Of a stretch of DNA of 64,000 nt, positions 6,934 through 16,300 are shown one piece after another. Source of the stretch: Spirosoma pollinicola (lineage in GTDB: Bacteria > Bacteroidota > Bacteroidia > Cytophagales > Spirosomataceae); the NCBI RefSeq assembly GCF_002831565.1, contig NZ_CP025096.1:7245014-7309013 (forward strand). The letters are read 5' to 3'. The notes below the pieces were generated by a model that was not told the origin of the DNA, did no database searches, and saw only the letters and a program-made list of their open reading frames with translations. Position 1 is the stretch's first letter. Every line of letters begins with the position of its first letter. The position numbers and the translations under genes were made by a program.

Positions 6934-9039
6934 TTACCGAACAAAGGCCATTGCCACACCGCCGTCTACGTTCAGGACGTTTCCTGTCGATTTGGCCAGC
7001 AATCCGTTCACGAACGCCAGACAGGCATTGGCAATGTCGTCGGGTAAAATAATCTCGTTCAGTAAGGTACGCTTGGCGTAGTAAGAAGGCAGTTCGGCAA
7101 CAGTAATTCCGTAGGCTTTGGCGCGGCCTTCGGCCCAGGCACCGGCCCAGATTTTCGAGTCGGAAATAACCGCGTCAGGGTTTACCACATTTACCCGAAT
7201 ATGATCTTTACCCAGTTCGGCAGCATTCAGGCGGCTTAGGTGCAATTGAGCCGCTTTCGCCGATCCATAGCCTGCGTTATTTGGTCCCGAAACCAGGGCA
7301 TTTTTGCTGACGATATTCAACACATCGCCCCCCAATTTCTGTTTCCGCATGACCTCAACCGCTTTCTGCGTTACCAGAAACTGGCCTTTTACCAGAACGT
7401 CGTACAGCAGATCCCAGTCTTTCTCGGTATGCTCTTCGATGGGTTTGGAAATGCTCAGTCCGGCGCAGTTAACAACGATATCGACACCACCAAAAGCCAG
7501 CGACGAAGCACTAAACGCATTGGCAATAGTCTCTCCACTCGTCACATCCAGCAATACAGCCGTGTAAGCATCTTTCCCGTATTGCTTTTGAAATTCTTCT
7601 TTGGCACCCGCCAGCCGGTCGGCGTCATTGTCGTTGATAACCACAACGGCCCCTTCGGCTAGGAACGTTTTGGCAATGGCTTTCCCGATACCACCCGCGC
7701 TACCCGTAATCAGGGCAATTTTGCCCGAAAGTGGCTTTGGTTTGGGCATCCGGGAGAGTTTTGCCTCTTCCAGCAGCCAGTATTCAATATCGAAAGCTTC
7801 CTGCTCCGGCAGGCCAACATAGTCTGAAACAGCTTCGGCGCCCTTCATTACGTTGATGGCGTTGGTGTAAAACTCAGCCGCCACCCGCGCCGTTTGTTTG
7901 TCTTTGGCAAAGGTGAACATGCCCACGCCCGGATACAGAATCACAACCGGATTCGGGTCGCGGATAGCAGGGCTGTTATCATGCTTACACCGTTCGTAAT
8001 AAGCCGTATAATCGGCACGATAATCGGCAAATGCCTTGTCCAGATACGCTTCACTTTCAGCTGATGATAGTTGAACCGGGTCAAGCACCAGCGGGCGAAT
8101 TTTGGTCCGCAGGAAGTGATCGGGGCAGCTTGTGCCCAGGCGAGCCAGACGAGGCAAATCATTCGAGTTAACGAATTCCAGCACACGTTCGTCGTCGGTA
8201 AAGTGACCAATCATCCGGCGGTGGCCCGATGCCAGACCCCGCAAGGTAGGCATCAGCGCTGCCGCCTGTGTTTTACGTGAATCGGCATCCGTACTTTCGC
8301 GGGCCACGCCACCAAAAACTGGTCGTTTTTTGCCGTAGTTTGCATTCAGATATTCCGATGCCTGCTCAATAACTTCCAGAGTGTTGATATATGATTCGTA
8401 GGATGTGTCGCCCCAGGTGAACAGACCATGTCCGCCCAGAATTACGCCCCGCAGATTCGGGTTGTTTTTTACGGTTTCCTCAAGTTTCAACCCCAGGTCG
8501 AAACCGGGACGCTGCCACGGAAGCCAGGCCATTTTGTCGCCCCAGATCTGGTGCATAATAGCTTCACCATCGCGACTGGCGGCAATCGCAATCAGTGCGT
8601 CGGGGTGAAGGTGATCAATATGTTTAAACGGCAATAGCCCGTGCAAGGGCGTATCGATAGACGGTGCAGCGCACTTAGGATCGAATAGACAATGGTCAAA
8701 CAGGCCAACCATCTCATCTTCGAATTCCAGCCCCCGATAGCGACTTTTTAATGCATGCAAACGATCAACATAGAGGTTAGCACAGCCTTTTTTGGTGAGT
8801 GTGCCAATGTCCCCACCCGATCCTTTCACCCACATCACCTCAACGGGCTCACCCGTTAGCGGGTTGGTTTCCAGTAATTTAACTGATGTATTTCCCCCGG
8901 CATAGTTTGTCAGGCGCAAATCGGCCCCAAGCAAGTTGGAGCGATAAATAAATAAAGCAACTTCGTCACCTGCTAATTCTGCTGCCTTTTGATCATCCCA
9001 GAGGTAGCTAACATAGTTGAACGTTTGCGTCGTATTCAT
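6934..9039 (-). CDS. rhaD: Bifunctional rhamnulose-1-phosphate aldolase / lactaldehyde (alcohol) dehydrogenase
   Basis: The 701-residue fusion starts at ATG 9039 (MNTTQTFNYVSYLWDDQK); 30 nt of open frame upstream looks untranslated. Residues about 1-400 form a class II aldolase/adducin domain (NYAGGNTSVKL, HIDHLHPDALIAIAAS, GVILGGHGLFTWGDTSYES, with Zn-binding His). Residues about 435-700 form a classical short-chain dehydrogenase (ALITGSAGGIGKAIAK Rossmann loop, YGSAK as catalytic YxxxK, LNVDGGVAMAF at the end). The family splits rhamnulose-1-phosphate into DHAP and lactaldehyde and oxidises the latter; B. subtilis RhaEW has this arrangement. First gene of the minus-strand rhamnose set. Confidence 0.94.
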   Translation of the reverse strand: MNTTQTFNYVSYLWDDQKAAELAGDEVALFIYRSNLLGADLRLTNYAGGNTSVKLLETNPLTGEPVEVMWVKGSGGDIGTLTKKGCANLYVDRLHALKSRYRGLEFEDEMVGLFDHCLFDPKCAAPSIDTPLHGLLPFKHIDHLHPDALIAIAASRDGEAIMHQIWGDKMAWLPWQRPGFDLGLKLEETVKNNPNLRGVILGGHGLFTWGDTSYESYINTLEVIEQASEYLNANYGKKRPVFGGVARESTDADSRKTQAAALMPTLRGLASGHRRMIGHFTDDERVLEFVNSNDLPRLARLGTSCPDHFLRTKIRPLVLDPVQLSSAESEAYLDKAFADYRADYTAYYERCKHDNSPAIRDPNPVVILYPGVGMFTFAKDKQTARVAAEFYTNAINVMKGAEAVSDYVGLPEQEAFDIEYWLLEEAKLSRMPKPKPLSGKIALITGSAGGIGKAIAKTFLAEGAVVVINDNDADRLAGAKEEFQKQYGKDAYTAVLLDVTSGETIANAFSASSLAFGGVDIVVNCAGLSISKPIEEHTEKDWDLLYDVLVKGQFLVTQKAVEVMRKQKLGGDVLNIVSKNALVSGPNNAGYGSAKAAQLHLSRLNAAELGKDHIRVNVVNPDAVISDSKIWAGAWAEGRAKAYGITVAELPSYYAKRTLLNEIILPDDIANACLAFVNGLLAKSTGNVLNVDGGVAMAFVR

Positions 9040-9422
9040 AGAAAATAAGTAAGTAGTATCGGTATGCAATCTTGTTTAAGACAAAGAAAGCGTTTTTTGT
9101 TTTCTCCTGCTTCATGTACTCTCCTGTTAGTCTTATTAAATTATTTGATTATTTTTTAATACCTTACCCAGATTTGAATGCAGGAGAGAACAGGTAAGTT
9201 TCTGAAATAAGCAAAGATAAATTTGTTAAAAATTATGACTGGGCTGTGTCTCTACGACTGACCGTCTTGTGCCACCAAATTTACAATTACTTAACCGTGG
9301 CCTTAATCTGGGTGTAGTATTTCACAAAATATCAGAATTGAGTCGGACAAAATTTGGCAACGCCAAACAACTGGTCGTACCGGTTACCAAAGTATTAAAA
9401 CAGTATTGTAATTGATTTCTTT
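9040..9422. promoter_or_regulatory. Divergent rhaD/rhaT regulatory region
   Basis: This 383-nt gene-free stretch separates the divergent rhamnose genes. Visible elements are a minus-strand -7 box at 9212-9219, direct repeats TCTCCTGCT (9103-9111) and TCTCCTGTT (9120-9128) offset by 17 nt, an opposing GCAGGAGAGA at 9180-9189, and the palindrome TTTGGCAACGCCAAA at 9353-9367. No regulator gene is encoded nearby. Operator assignments are inference. Confidence 0.5.
9212..9219 (-). promoter_or_regulatory. Bacteroidota -7 box upstream of rhaD
   Basis: On the minus strand this reads TATCTTTG, a perfect TAnnTTTG. No clear TTTG -33 box is seen at the usual distance. It would give a leader of about 165 nt before rhaD. 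Confidence 0.5.
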
Positions 9423-10475
9423 ATGCAAGTTCTGATTGGTATTATTTACCACACAATTGGTGGCGGTTTTTCAGGCAGTTTTTATATGCCTTTTAATAAA
9501 GTGAAAGGCTGGGCCTGGGAAAGCTTCTGGATTGTAGGAGGTCTTTTTTCCTGGCTCATCGTACCTCCCATAGCCGCCTACTTAACCATCCCCGATTTTG
9601 GCGCTATCATTGCCTCGGCCGATATGAATGTTAAGACGCTTACGTTTGTATTTGGTTTGCTTTGGGGTATTGGTGGGCTAACGTATGGTCTTGGCGTTCG
9701 CTATCTGGGCATGTCGCTGGGAAATTCAGTTGTATTAGGGTTCAGTTCGGCTTTCGGCGCACTGGTACCTTCCATCTACTATAATTTTAACCCGGTTAAA
9801 GGAAAAGTCTCCTTTACCGATATGCTGGGCTCTAGTGGCGGGCAGCTGGTGTTGCTGGGTGTATTTGTTTGCCTTATTGGCATCGCCATATCGGGTAAAG
9901 CCGGTATGATGAAGGAAGCTGAACTTTCGGAGGCTGAAAAGAAAGCCTCTGTCAAAGAGTTCAGCATTGTGAAGGGCCTGATCATTGCCGTGATTTCCGG
10001 GATTTTAAGTGCTTTCTTCAACTATGGAATCGAAGCGGGCAAACCCCTGGCCGAACAGGCTGTTGTGCAAGGCTGCAACCCACTGTTTCAGAATAACGTA
10101 ACTTATGTGGTACTACTGTGGGGTGGCTTGACCACCAACTTTTTATGGTGCATGTACTTAAACGCCAAAAACAAAACTTTCGGCGATTACACCAATACCC
10201 GGACACCCATTCTGGCCAATGTTCTTTTTTCGGCAACCGCTGGTACCATGTGGTTTCTGCAATTTTTCTTTTACGGAATGGGTGAAAGTAAACTGGGCAA
10301 TGGTGCCAGTTCCTGGATTACGCACATGGCCACCATCATTCTGACCGCGAATATGTGGGGCCTATATTTGAAGGAGTGGTCGGGCGTATCGGCCGCAACT
10401 TACCGCACCTTCATCACCGGTATTGTTGTGATTCTTATTTCAATTGTCCTGGTGGGAATCGGCAATTCTCTTTAA
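9423..10475 (+). CDS. rhaT: L-rhamnose/proton symporter
   Basis: The 350-residue, ten-segment membrane protein matches the RhaT family. Typical stretches are GGGFSGSFYMPFNKVKGWAW near the N-terminus, LWGIGGLTYGLGVRYLGMSL and IVKGLIIAVISGILSAFFNY. It brings L-rhamnose across the inner membrane. It diverges from the catabolic genes across a 383-nt regulatory region and ends before a strong bidirectional hairpin. Confidence 0.95.
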   Translation: MQVLIGIIYHTIGGGFSGSFYMPFNKVKGWAWESFWIVGGLFSWLIVPPIAAYLTIPDFGAIIASADMNVKTLTFVFGLLWGIGGLTYGLGVRYLGMSLGNSVVLGFSSAFGALVPSIYYNFNPVKGKVSFTDMLGSSGGQLVLLGVFVCLIGIAISGKAGMMKEAELSEAEKKASVKEFSIVKGLIIAVISGILSAFFNYGIEAGKPLAEQAVVQGCNPLFQNNVTYVVLLWGGLTTNFLWCMYLNAKNKTFGDYTNTRTPILANVLFSATAGTMWFLQFFFYGMGESKLGNGASSWITHMATIILTANMWGLYLKEWSGVSAATYRTFITGIVVILISIVLVGIGNSL

Positions 10476-10538
10476 ACAGAGGATGAATACGTCAACACGA
10501 CTCCCACGAGTAGAAAGGGGTTAACAGGCACTCATAAC

Positions 10539-10596
10539 GGCATAAAACGGATTTGGTGGCGGGTTTGACAACCTGCCACCAAATCCGTTTTATGCC
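10539..10596. terminator. Bidirectional terminator between rhaT and the PhyH gene
   Basis: The 22-nt perfect arms (10539-10560 and 10575-10596) continue into an inner stem (GGTT/AACC) with a 4-nt loop. The right arm covers the stop codon of the convergent PhyH gene. Confidence 0.85.
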
Positions 10597-11354
10597 TGGG
10601 CTAACCCCAATCGTATGGCTTGCTCAACAGGCGAATAGTTGTCATCAGCTCGATACAATTGTATTGGTTCGGCTGGCAAGAGTGGTGGCTGCGCCATAAA
10701 ACGCGGTCGCAGGCCGTGGTGTGCCTGAGCCGCGTGGATCAGGAACGGGTGGCAAAGGTAAACGGTCCCCGCTTCACCCATCGCTAATTCCAGAGGTCGG
10801 TTTAGTGTCCCGTCCAATTGCTGAGCCAATTCAATAAACGACAATCCTACATCACCAGCCGGTTCCAGAAGCGTAGGCACATCCAGATGAGAGCCCACCA
10901 GAATTCGTGTTGGGGCATCGTCCGGGCCAACATCCGAGAATAAAAACAGCATCAGTAAGGCCCGACCTTTCGAGGATACGTTGAGCCGCCAGGAGCCGTC
11001 GTCACCCGCAAAGCTGGCTTCGGCATGCCATCCGTCATCGCCGGGGTCCTCATCACTCGGAAACCGCACAGGAAATGTGCCTAAACTCCCTATCGGACGC
11101 CAGCGCCCTTTGCCAACCAGTTGGTCATACGCTTCCTTCAAAACGGGGGTGTTGACTGCCTGCCGAAACGGTTCCTGCGCGTAATCACCCAGTCGGATAA
11201 CAGGCTTCGTCCAGGTTGCGGGATCGTCAGGGTTACAGTTGGTATCGCGCCACAAAATAGCCCGGCCTTCGTCGGCTAGTTGCCGGGAAAATGCCCGATC
11301 GATTCGAACAAAGCCATTCTGAATAAATTGCTGTATTTGGTCGTTGTTGAGCAT
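10590..11354 (-). CDS. Phytanoyl-CoA dioxygenase (PhyH) family protein
   Basis: The 254-residue protein looks like a PhyH-type Fe(II)/2-oxoglutarate dioxygenase. The N-terminal IQQFIQNGFVRIDRAFS is the usual helix-strand opening. The iron site is probably DGWHAEASF (His with an acidic residue two positions later, Glu in place of the common Asp) plus the distal His in FLIHAAQAHHGLRPRFM, where the Arg would bind 2-oxoglutarate. Substrate unknown. It converges on rhaT and is separated from metF by a hairpin, so it seems to be its own unit. Confidence 0.8.
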   Translation of the reverse strand: MLNNDQIQQFIQNGFVRIDRAFSRQLADEGRAILWRDTNCNPDDPATWTKPVIRLGDYAQEPFRQAVNTPVLKEAYDQLVGKGRWRPIGSLGTFPVRFPSDEDPGDDGWHAEASFAGDDGSWRLNVSSKGRALLMLFLFSDVGPDDAPTRILVGSHLDVPTLLEPAGDVGLSFIELAQQLDGTLNRPLELAMGEAGTVYLCHPFLIHAAQAHHGLRPRFMAQPPLLPAEPIQLYRADDNYSPVEQAIRLGLAQA

Positions 11355-11389
11355 CCTGTTTTCAGTTAACCGTTGATGACAACTAGTTT

Positions 11390-11425
11390 CTATTCCAGCC
11401 CACAGGAACGGCCGGGCTAGAATAG
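11390..11425 (-). terminator. Hairpin at the metF stop
   Basis: The 12-nt arms 11390-11401 and 11414-11425 have one mismatch; the stem covers the metF stop codon (11417-11419). It is probably the metF terminator. Confidence 0.55.
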
Positions 11426-12376
11426 GGCTCCTGCTATTTTCATTACATTATCAGCCTTCCCCATTGTGTAGAAGTGCAGTACCGGAGCACCGGCAGCAAC
11501 AAGTTCCTTTCCTTGTTGAATGCACCACTCTACCCCAACCTGACGAGCCTGCTGGTCGTTCTCACAGGCTTCGACTGCCTGAACCAGATCGGCAGGCATT
11601 TCGAGGTGAAACAGTTTAGGTAAGATCTGGAGTTGCTTGCGGGTACTGAGTGGTTTTAGACCGGGAATAATGGGTACGGTGATGCCTTCATTCCGGCAGC
11701 GGTCCACAAAATCGAGGTACTTCTTATTGTCGAAAAACATCTGTGTTACGATGTAATCAGCCCCTTTATCGATTTTCTGTTTCAGGTACCTGAAGTCCGA
11801 TTCGTGGTCGGAGGCTTCAAAGTGTTTCTCTGGATAAGCCGCCACGCCAATACAGAAATTACTGGGTGCTAACGCCGTATCTTCTTCATGCAGATAGATT
11901 CCCTGATTCATATTGGCGACCTGTTCGACCAGTTCACTGGCATAGGAGTAGCCGTTTTCCTTTGCCTTGAAGGTTGAGAATGGTTTGGCCGGATCGCCCC
12001 GAAGTATCAGCGCATTGTCGATTCCCAGATAGTGTAAATCAATCAGGAAATCTTCGGTTTCTTCACGGGAGAAGCCGCCACAAAGCACGTGCGGCACCGC
12101 ATCGACACCAAACCGATGCATGATGGCAGCACAGATTCCAACTGTGCCGGGCCGTTTCCTCGTCACTATTTTTTGAATGGTGCCATCGGGCAGTGGTCGT
12201 TCAATGTACTCTTCCCGGTGATAGGTAACGTCAATAAACGGGGGCTTAAACTCCATCAGCGGCTCAATATTATCGAGCAGGCTTTTCAGATTATCCCCTT
12301 TGATGGGCGGAATGACTTCAATCGAAAAAATGGGTTTGCCGTTAGCGGCCTTGATGTGATCGGTAATTTTAGTCAT
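11417..12376 (-). CDS. metF: 5,10-methylenetetrahydrofolate reductase
   Basis: The 319-residue protein matches MetF in length and motifs. It opens with FSIEVIPPIKGDN (a variant of the family FSFE start) and continues with PPFIDVTYHRE, HVLCGGFSREETEDFLIDL, NALILRGDP, GVAAYPEKH, GADYIVTQMFFDNKKYLDF and VPIIPGLKPL. It reduces methylene-THF to methyl-THF using FAD, supplying methionine synthesis. It stands alone on the minus strand with no met genes beside it. Confidence 0.95.
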   Translation of the reverse strand: MTKITDHIKAANGKPIFSIEVIPPIKGDNLKSLLDNIEPLMEFKPPFIDVTYHREEYIERPLPDGTIQKIVTRKRPGTVGICAAIMHRFGVDAVPHVLCGGFSREETEDFLIDLHYLGIDNALILRGDPAKPFSTFKAKENGYSYASELVEQVANMNQGIYLHEEDTALAPSNFCIGVAAYPEKHFEASDHESDFRYLKQKIDKGADYIVTQMFFDNKKYLDFVDRCRNEGITVPIIPGLKPLSTRKQLQILPKLFHLEMPADLVQAVEACENDQQARQVGVEWCIQQGKELVAAGAPVLHFYTMGKADNVMKIAGALF

Positions 12377-12427
12377 CAGTCAGTTACGCCCCTCAGCTTA
12401 TAAGAGCCAGCGAATAGTGGGGCAAAG

Positions 12428-13282
12428 TTAACGGGAAAACACCGCCAGCCGCATGTAAATTCCGTTTGCAGCGCCATTACTCCAGGGTTGTATGTCAACT
12501 CGCTGGCCCAGTGCTGTTTTGTTTTTCACCTGATGGAGTTTTGGTATCCCCCAACCCACCAGCGACCCGAAGGCAGCCCCTGCCAGCAAATCGGTTGGAT
12601 AATGTAAGCCACCTTCATACCGAAGCACACAGGTTGCCGTTGCCAGTCCCAGCGATCCTATCCAGACCACGGGTTTCAGCCGGGAGTTCGGGAAATAATG
12701 ACGGAACACTTCGCCTGTAAAAACCGCCGTGGCAAAAGCATTTGTAGCATGTCCTGAAAAAAATGACTGACGGGCATCCCGGGTCATTTTCTCGTCTAAC
12801 GGCGCAACTGGATTATACACAAACGGACGAGTGCGCTGGGTAACCCCTTTTACGCTTCGCTCAATTCCATTGGCCAATGCGATGGTTTCGATAAACATGA
12901 CCGCAACGGTTTTAACATCCTGACGCATTGGTTTCGTGCCAAGTGTCAATGCGCCGAGCAGAACTGCGTTACCTGCCAGCGTTACATCACTTAATCGGTC
13001 GGCAGTGGTTGACCAGTGGAACGTCGCTTTTCGGTCGAACGCATTGATTTCGTCGCGATTGAGGGATGATATCTCTGTTGGCGTCAGTGGGTCGACCGCT
13101 GAGCGAAGTGCAACCGAGGTTCCAAGTGTTATGGCCCCAACACCCAGCAACGTAAGTTCCTTACCCGTTTTTAACTCATAAGGAGACTGCGCAAAAGTGG
13201 GAAGAATGAAGAATGAAGAATGAAGAGTGAAGAGTATACAAATAACTAGTTGCTGGCAAAAAAAAGGTTTACTATGCTTCAT
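12428..13282 (-). CDS. Secreted PAP2-family phosphatase
   Basis: The 284-residue protein carries the full type 2 phosphatidic acid phosphatase signature: KGVTQRTRP (Kx6RP), FFSGHAT (SGH) and RYEGGLHYPTD (Rx5Hx3D). It is probably an envelope lipid or polyprenyl-pyrophosphate phosphatase; the substrate cannot be told. An N-terminal signal sequence ends at PTFAQ. About residues 16-27 of that signal (LFTLHSSFFILP) are encoded by a period-7 GAAGAAT repeat (13201-13237, plus-strand reading), so this signal peptide seems made from simple-repeat DNA. Confidence 0.9.
   Translation of the reverse strand: MKHSKPFFCQQLVICILFTLHSSFFILPTFAQSPYELKTGKELTLLGVGAITLGTSVALRSAVDPLTPTEISSLNRDEINAFDRKATFHWSTTADRLSDVTLAGNAVLLGALTLGTKPMRQDVKTVAVMFIETIALANGIERSVKGVTQRTRPFVYNPVAPLDEKMTRDARQSFFSGHATNAFATAVFTGEVFRHYFPNSRLKPVVWIGSLGLATATCVLRYEGGLHYPTDLLAGAAFGSLVGWGIPKLHQVKNKTALGQRVDIQPWSNGAANGIYMRLAVFSR
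13201..13237. repeat. Period-7 tandem words inside the PAP2 signal-peptide codons
   Basis: The plus strand reads GAAGAAT three times, then GAAGAGT and GAAGAG. It resembles one arm of the intergenic tandem-word hairpins, but here lies within coding sequence without an obvious partner arm. Confidence 0.7.
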
Positions 13283-13302
13283 GTGTCAACTATCAAATTT
13301 TA

Positions 13303-16300
13303 TTAAACCACTTTCACAACTACCGGCTCATTGGCAAGATAAACCAGCACGCCCTCCACTTCATGAAACCCCATCTCACGGTATAAGTTCGTGAAGTATT
13401 TTAGTGAATCTTTTGGGTTAGTCATCACTGCCCCTTCCTCTCCTGAACTGACTGGCACCGATTCATATTGCACCAGCACAATATGTCCATCGGCAAAATG
13501 CACAACCCGATGCGGGGCACCGTGCATACGTCTGCTGCTCAGGATAGTACGATCTGTGTCTACGCGGAGTGCCGGATCAAACAACGACACCAGAGCCGGA
13601 TGGGATACAATTGCCGTTAAACTCTGCTTCAAATCAGCTCGTTCGACCTGCCGCACCAGCCCCTCGCTCACCAGTTGCCGAAGTACGTTATCAATACTTT
13701 CGGGACCTCGTATCAGGCTCAGGGCCGCGCAGAGTTTGCGGTCGCGTTCGCGGGTACGCTCAAAGGTTGCCACATCAAACATACGGTCGGCCTGTCGGCG
13801 GAGCTGCAAATCCTGCCCCCGGCTCCCACTGACGATTTCGTCCAGCACAATCTCATCGAGTGGCCCAGTGTCTTTCTTGTGCGAGTACGAATCTCCGCAT
13901 AAACTGATCTGGTAACTATACTGACCTTCCTGCCAGGCGCAGCCGCAGTTTCGGGCCACATCACTATCGCGCAGGAACGCCTGAAGCCAATGGCTGATGG
14001 TGTTTGGCTGGCCTTTGAAATCCTTTACGTCACCGATAATATAAAGCCGGTCTGTTGGGCGGGTGAAGGCCACATAGAGCAGGTTCATGTTTTCCAGAAA
14101 CGTGCGAGTAAATTCATCTTCATACTGGTCGGCAATGACCCTAGGTGTTCCCTTCAGTTTACTGGTCGTATTGGCGGGTGCCGATAACAAGCGTGTAAGC
14201 TGACCGGAGCCGTTTTCGTGCGTTAGTGCGTCGGTACGAATCTCTGTCAGATCGAGCCAGATCGTGCTGTCGTTAATTGGCTCGACTTTCCAGTTGGCAA
14301 ACGGGATGATCACAACCGGAAACTCCAGCCCTTTCGACCGGTGAACGGTTTGGATACTGACCGCATTGCTGGCGTTACCCTCCACCGAAATTTTCTGCCT
14401 GACACCCTCCCAATACAGCAAAAAATCGCTGAGGTGTCCGCTCCGTTTGTGATTGAACGCCAGCACTTCGTCCAGAAAGCGAAACAAAAACGGGTTGTGT
14501 TCCGCCTGGTTAAAGAGGCCAAACTGAGCCGTTAACTGTTCAGCCAGTTCATATGGATTTAGTTGCCCCATCACATACGGATCGAGCGGATAGCCTTCGT
14601 CGGCCAGGTAGGCGTAGGTAGCGTCGATATCTGCCTCGGCCACGAGCCGTAGTTTCCCGGTCAGCGCATCATCAGGGAATATGCCCCGCACCACCCGATG
14701 AAACAGGTACAGCAATTCATACCGCAAAAGCTTTTGATCGGGTCGTTGCAGGAGCTGCATCAGCGTGACAAGCCACTTTACCGGGTCCGAAAACTCCAGC
14801 GACAGCGAATCGGCCGACACCAGCGGAATTCGCTGCGCATTCAACTCATTGGCCAGGGCTTTGGCATGCGATTTTTTGCGACAGAGAATGGCGATGTCGC
14901 CGTATTTGTAGCCATCTGCCAGCGATTTTTTCAGATGCTCGATTGTTTTTTCGAGCATCTGCGCTGTAAGGTCTTTATCAGCTTCATCGTCTTTCGCCAC
15001 AAAGTCGATCTGTACATGACCGGCAATGTGTGCGTTTGGCTGGGCTTTCTGGTGAAACAACTGTTCCGCATCAAACACATCGGCTAGTTTTGGATGCATC
15101 TTTTCGAACTTGCGGGCCGTAAATTCAAAGAAGTCGTTGTTGAACCGCACAATCGGCTCGGCGCTTCGCCAGTTTGTATCCAGCATTTCGGATTCCAGAT
15201 GACCGTCGAGCATATCAATTCGGTCGGCGGTCCAGGAGCCGGGTTTATGGGCCTGTTTCAATGTATCCAGATCCTTGCGGTGCAGGGATACAATCTGGTC
15301 CATATCGCCCCCCCGGAATCGGTAAATAGCCTGTTTCCCATCGCCAACGGCCAGGTTGAAATGCTCGGAACCCAGCGCATTTTCGATCAGCGGCAACAGG
15401 TTGGCAAATTGAAGCCGGGAGGTATCCTGAAACTCATCGATGAGGATGTGATTGTATTTCGTACCCAGCCGTTCATACAGAAACGGCACCGGCTCCGACG
15501 CCACGACGTTCAGGATTTTTTTATTGAATTCTGAAATATGTACCCGCCCATCTTTCCGCAGTAAATCATCGAATTCAACGCGTATCTGTTTGAGCAACGC
15601 CAGTTTCTGCAAATGCGGTAGCAAGCACTCGAACAACGTAACCTGATGACCTCGATCGGCACGAATGGCTATAATCTGGGTAATACAGTCGCCCAGATCG
15701 GCGGCCATATTATCAATCATCCCTTTTATGGACAGGGGTGCTTTTTTGGTGTACCATTCGCCATTATTGAGCGCATTATTAACGCGTACACCTGCATCTT
15801 TTTGTGCATTGCCTTCGGCAATACTTTTAAGAAATCCACCTACTCCGCTAGCTCCGTAACTAAAATCAGTCTCGTCCAAGCCCGCATCCGCAATTAACTT
15901 CCAGGCTCTCTTACCTTGATCAACAATCTCACGTTCAACCTGTTGATTGTGATTCATCAACTGCGTACGGATGGTCCTCAGTGCCCCCGGCGATAACTCC
16001 TGAGCGGCATTGACAGCTTCGTAGAATTGGTCGGAGGTGAGGTTGCGCCCAAACTCTTTAAGTAATTCGGGAAGCTGGTTCCAGCTTTTACCCTCCGTAG
16101 CCGTGTGAGAATAGTACTCGCTCAGGATGGTTGTAATTTCTTCCATCTCGTCGGTACCCGCCTTCTCGATCAGGTTGTCGATAGCGAGTTCGAGTACTTC
16201 GTCGGTTTCGAGTTCAACATCAAACGAATAAGGTAAGCCTAACTCGTCGGTGAAGGCGGTTACAATGCGCTGCGTGAAGGAGTCAATGGTGGTGACGCTG

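Noticed and set aside
13391-13915. 174-codon plus-strand frame rich in Ser and Arg
   Set aside because: Antisense to the helicase C-terminus and typical of a shadow frame in G/C-rich coding DNA.
15094-15534. 146-codon plus-strand frame opposite the helicase gene
   Set aside because: Shadow frame over conserved helicase motifs; composition is not protein-like.
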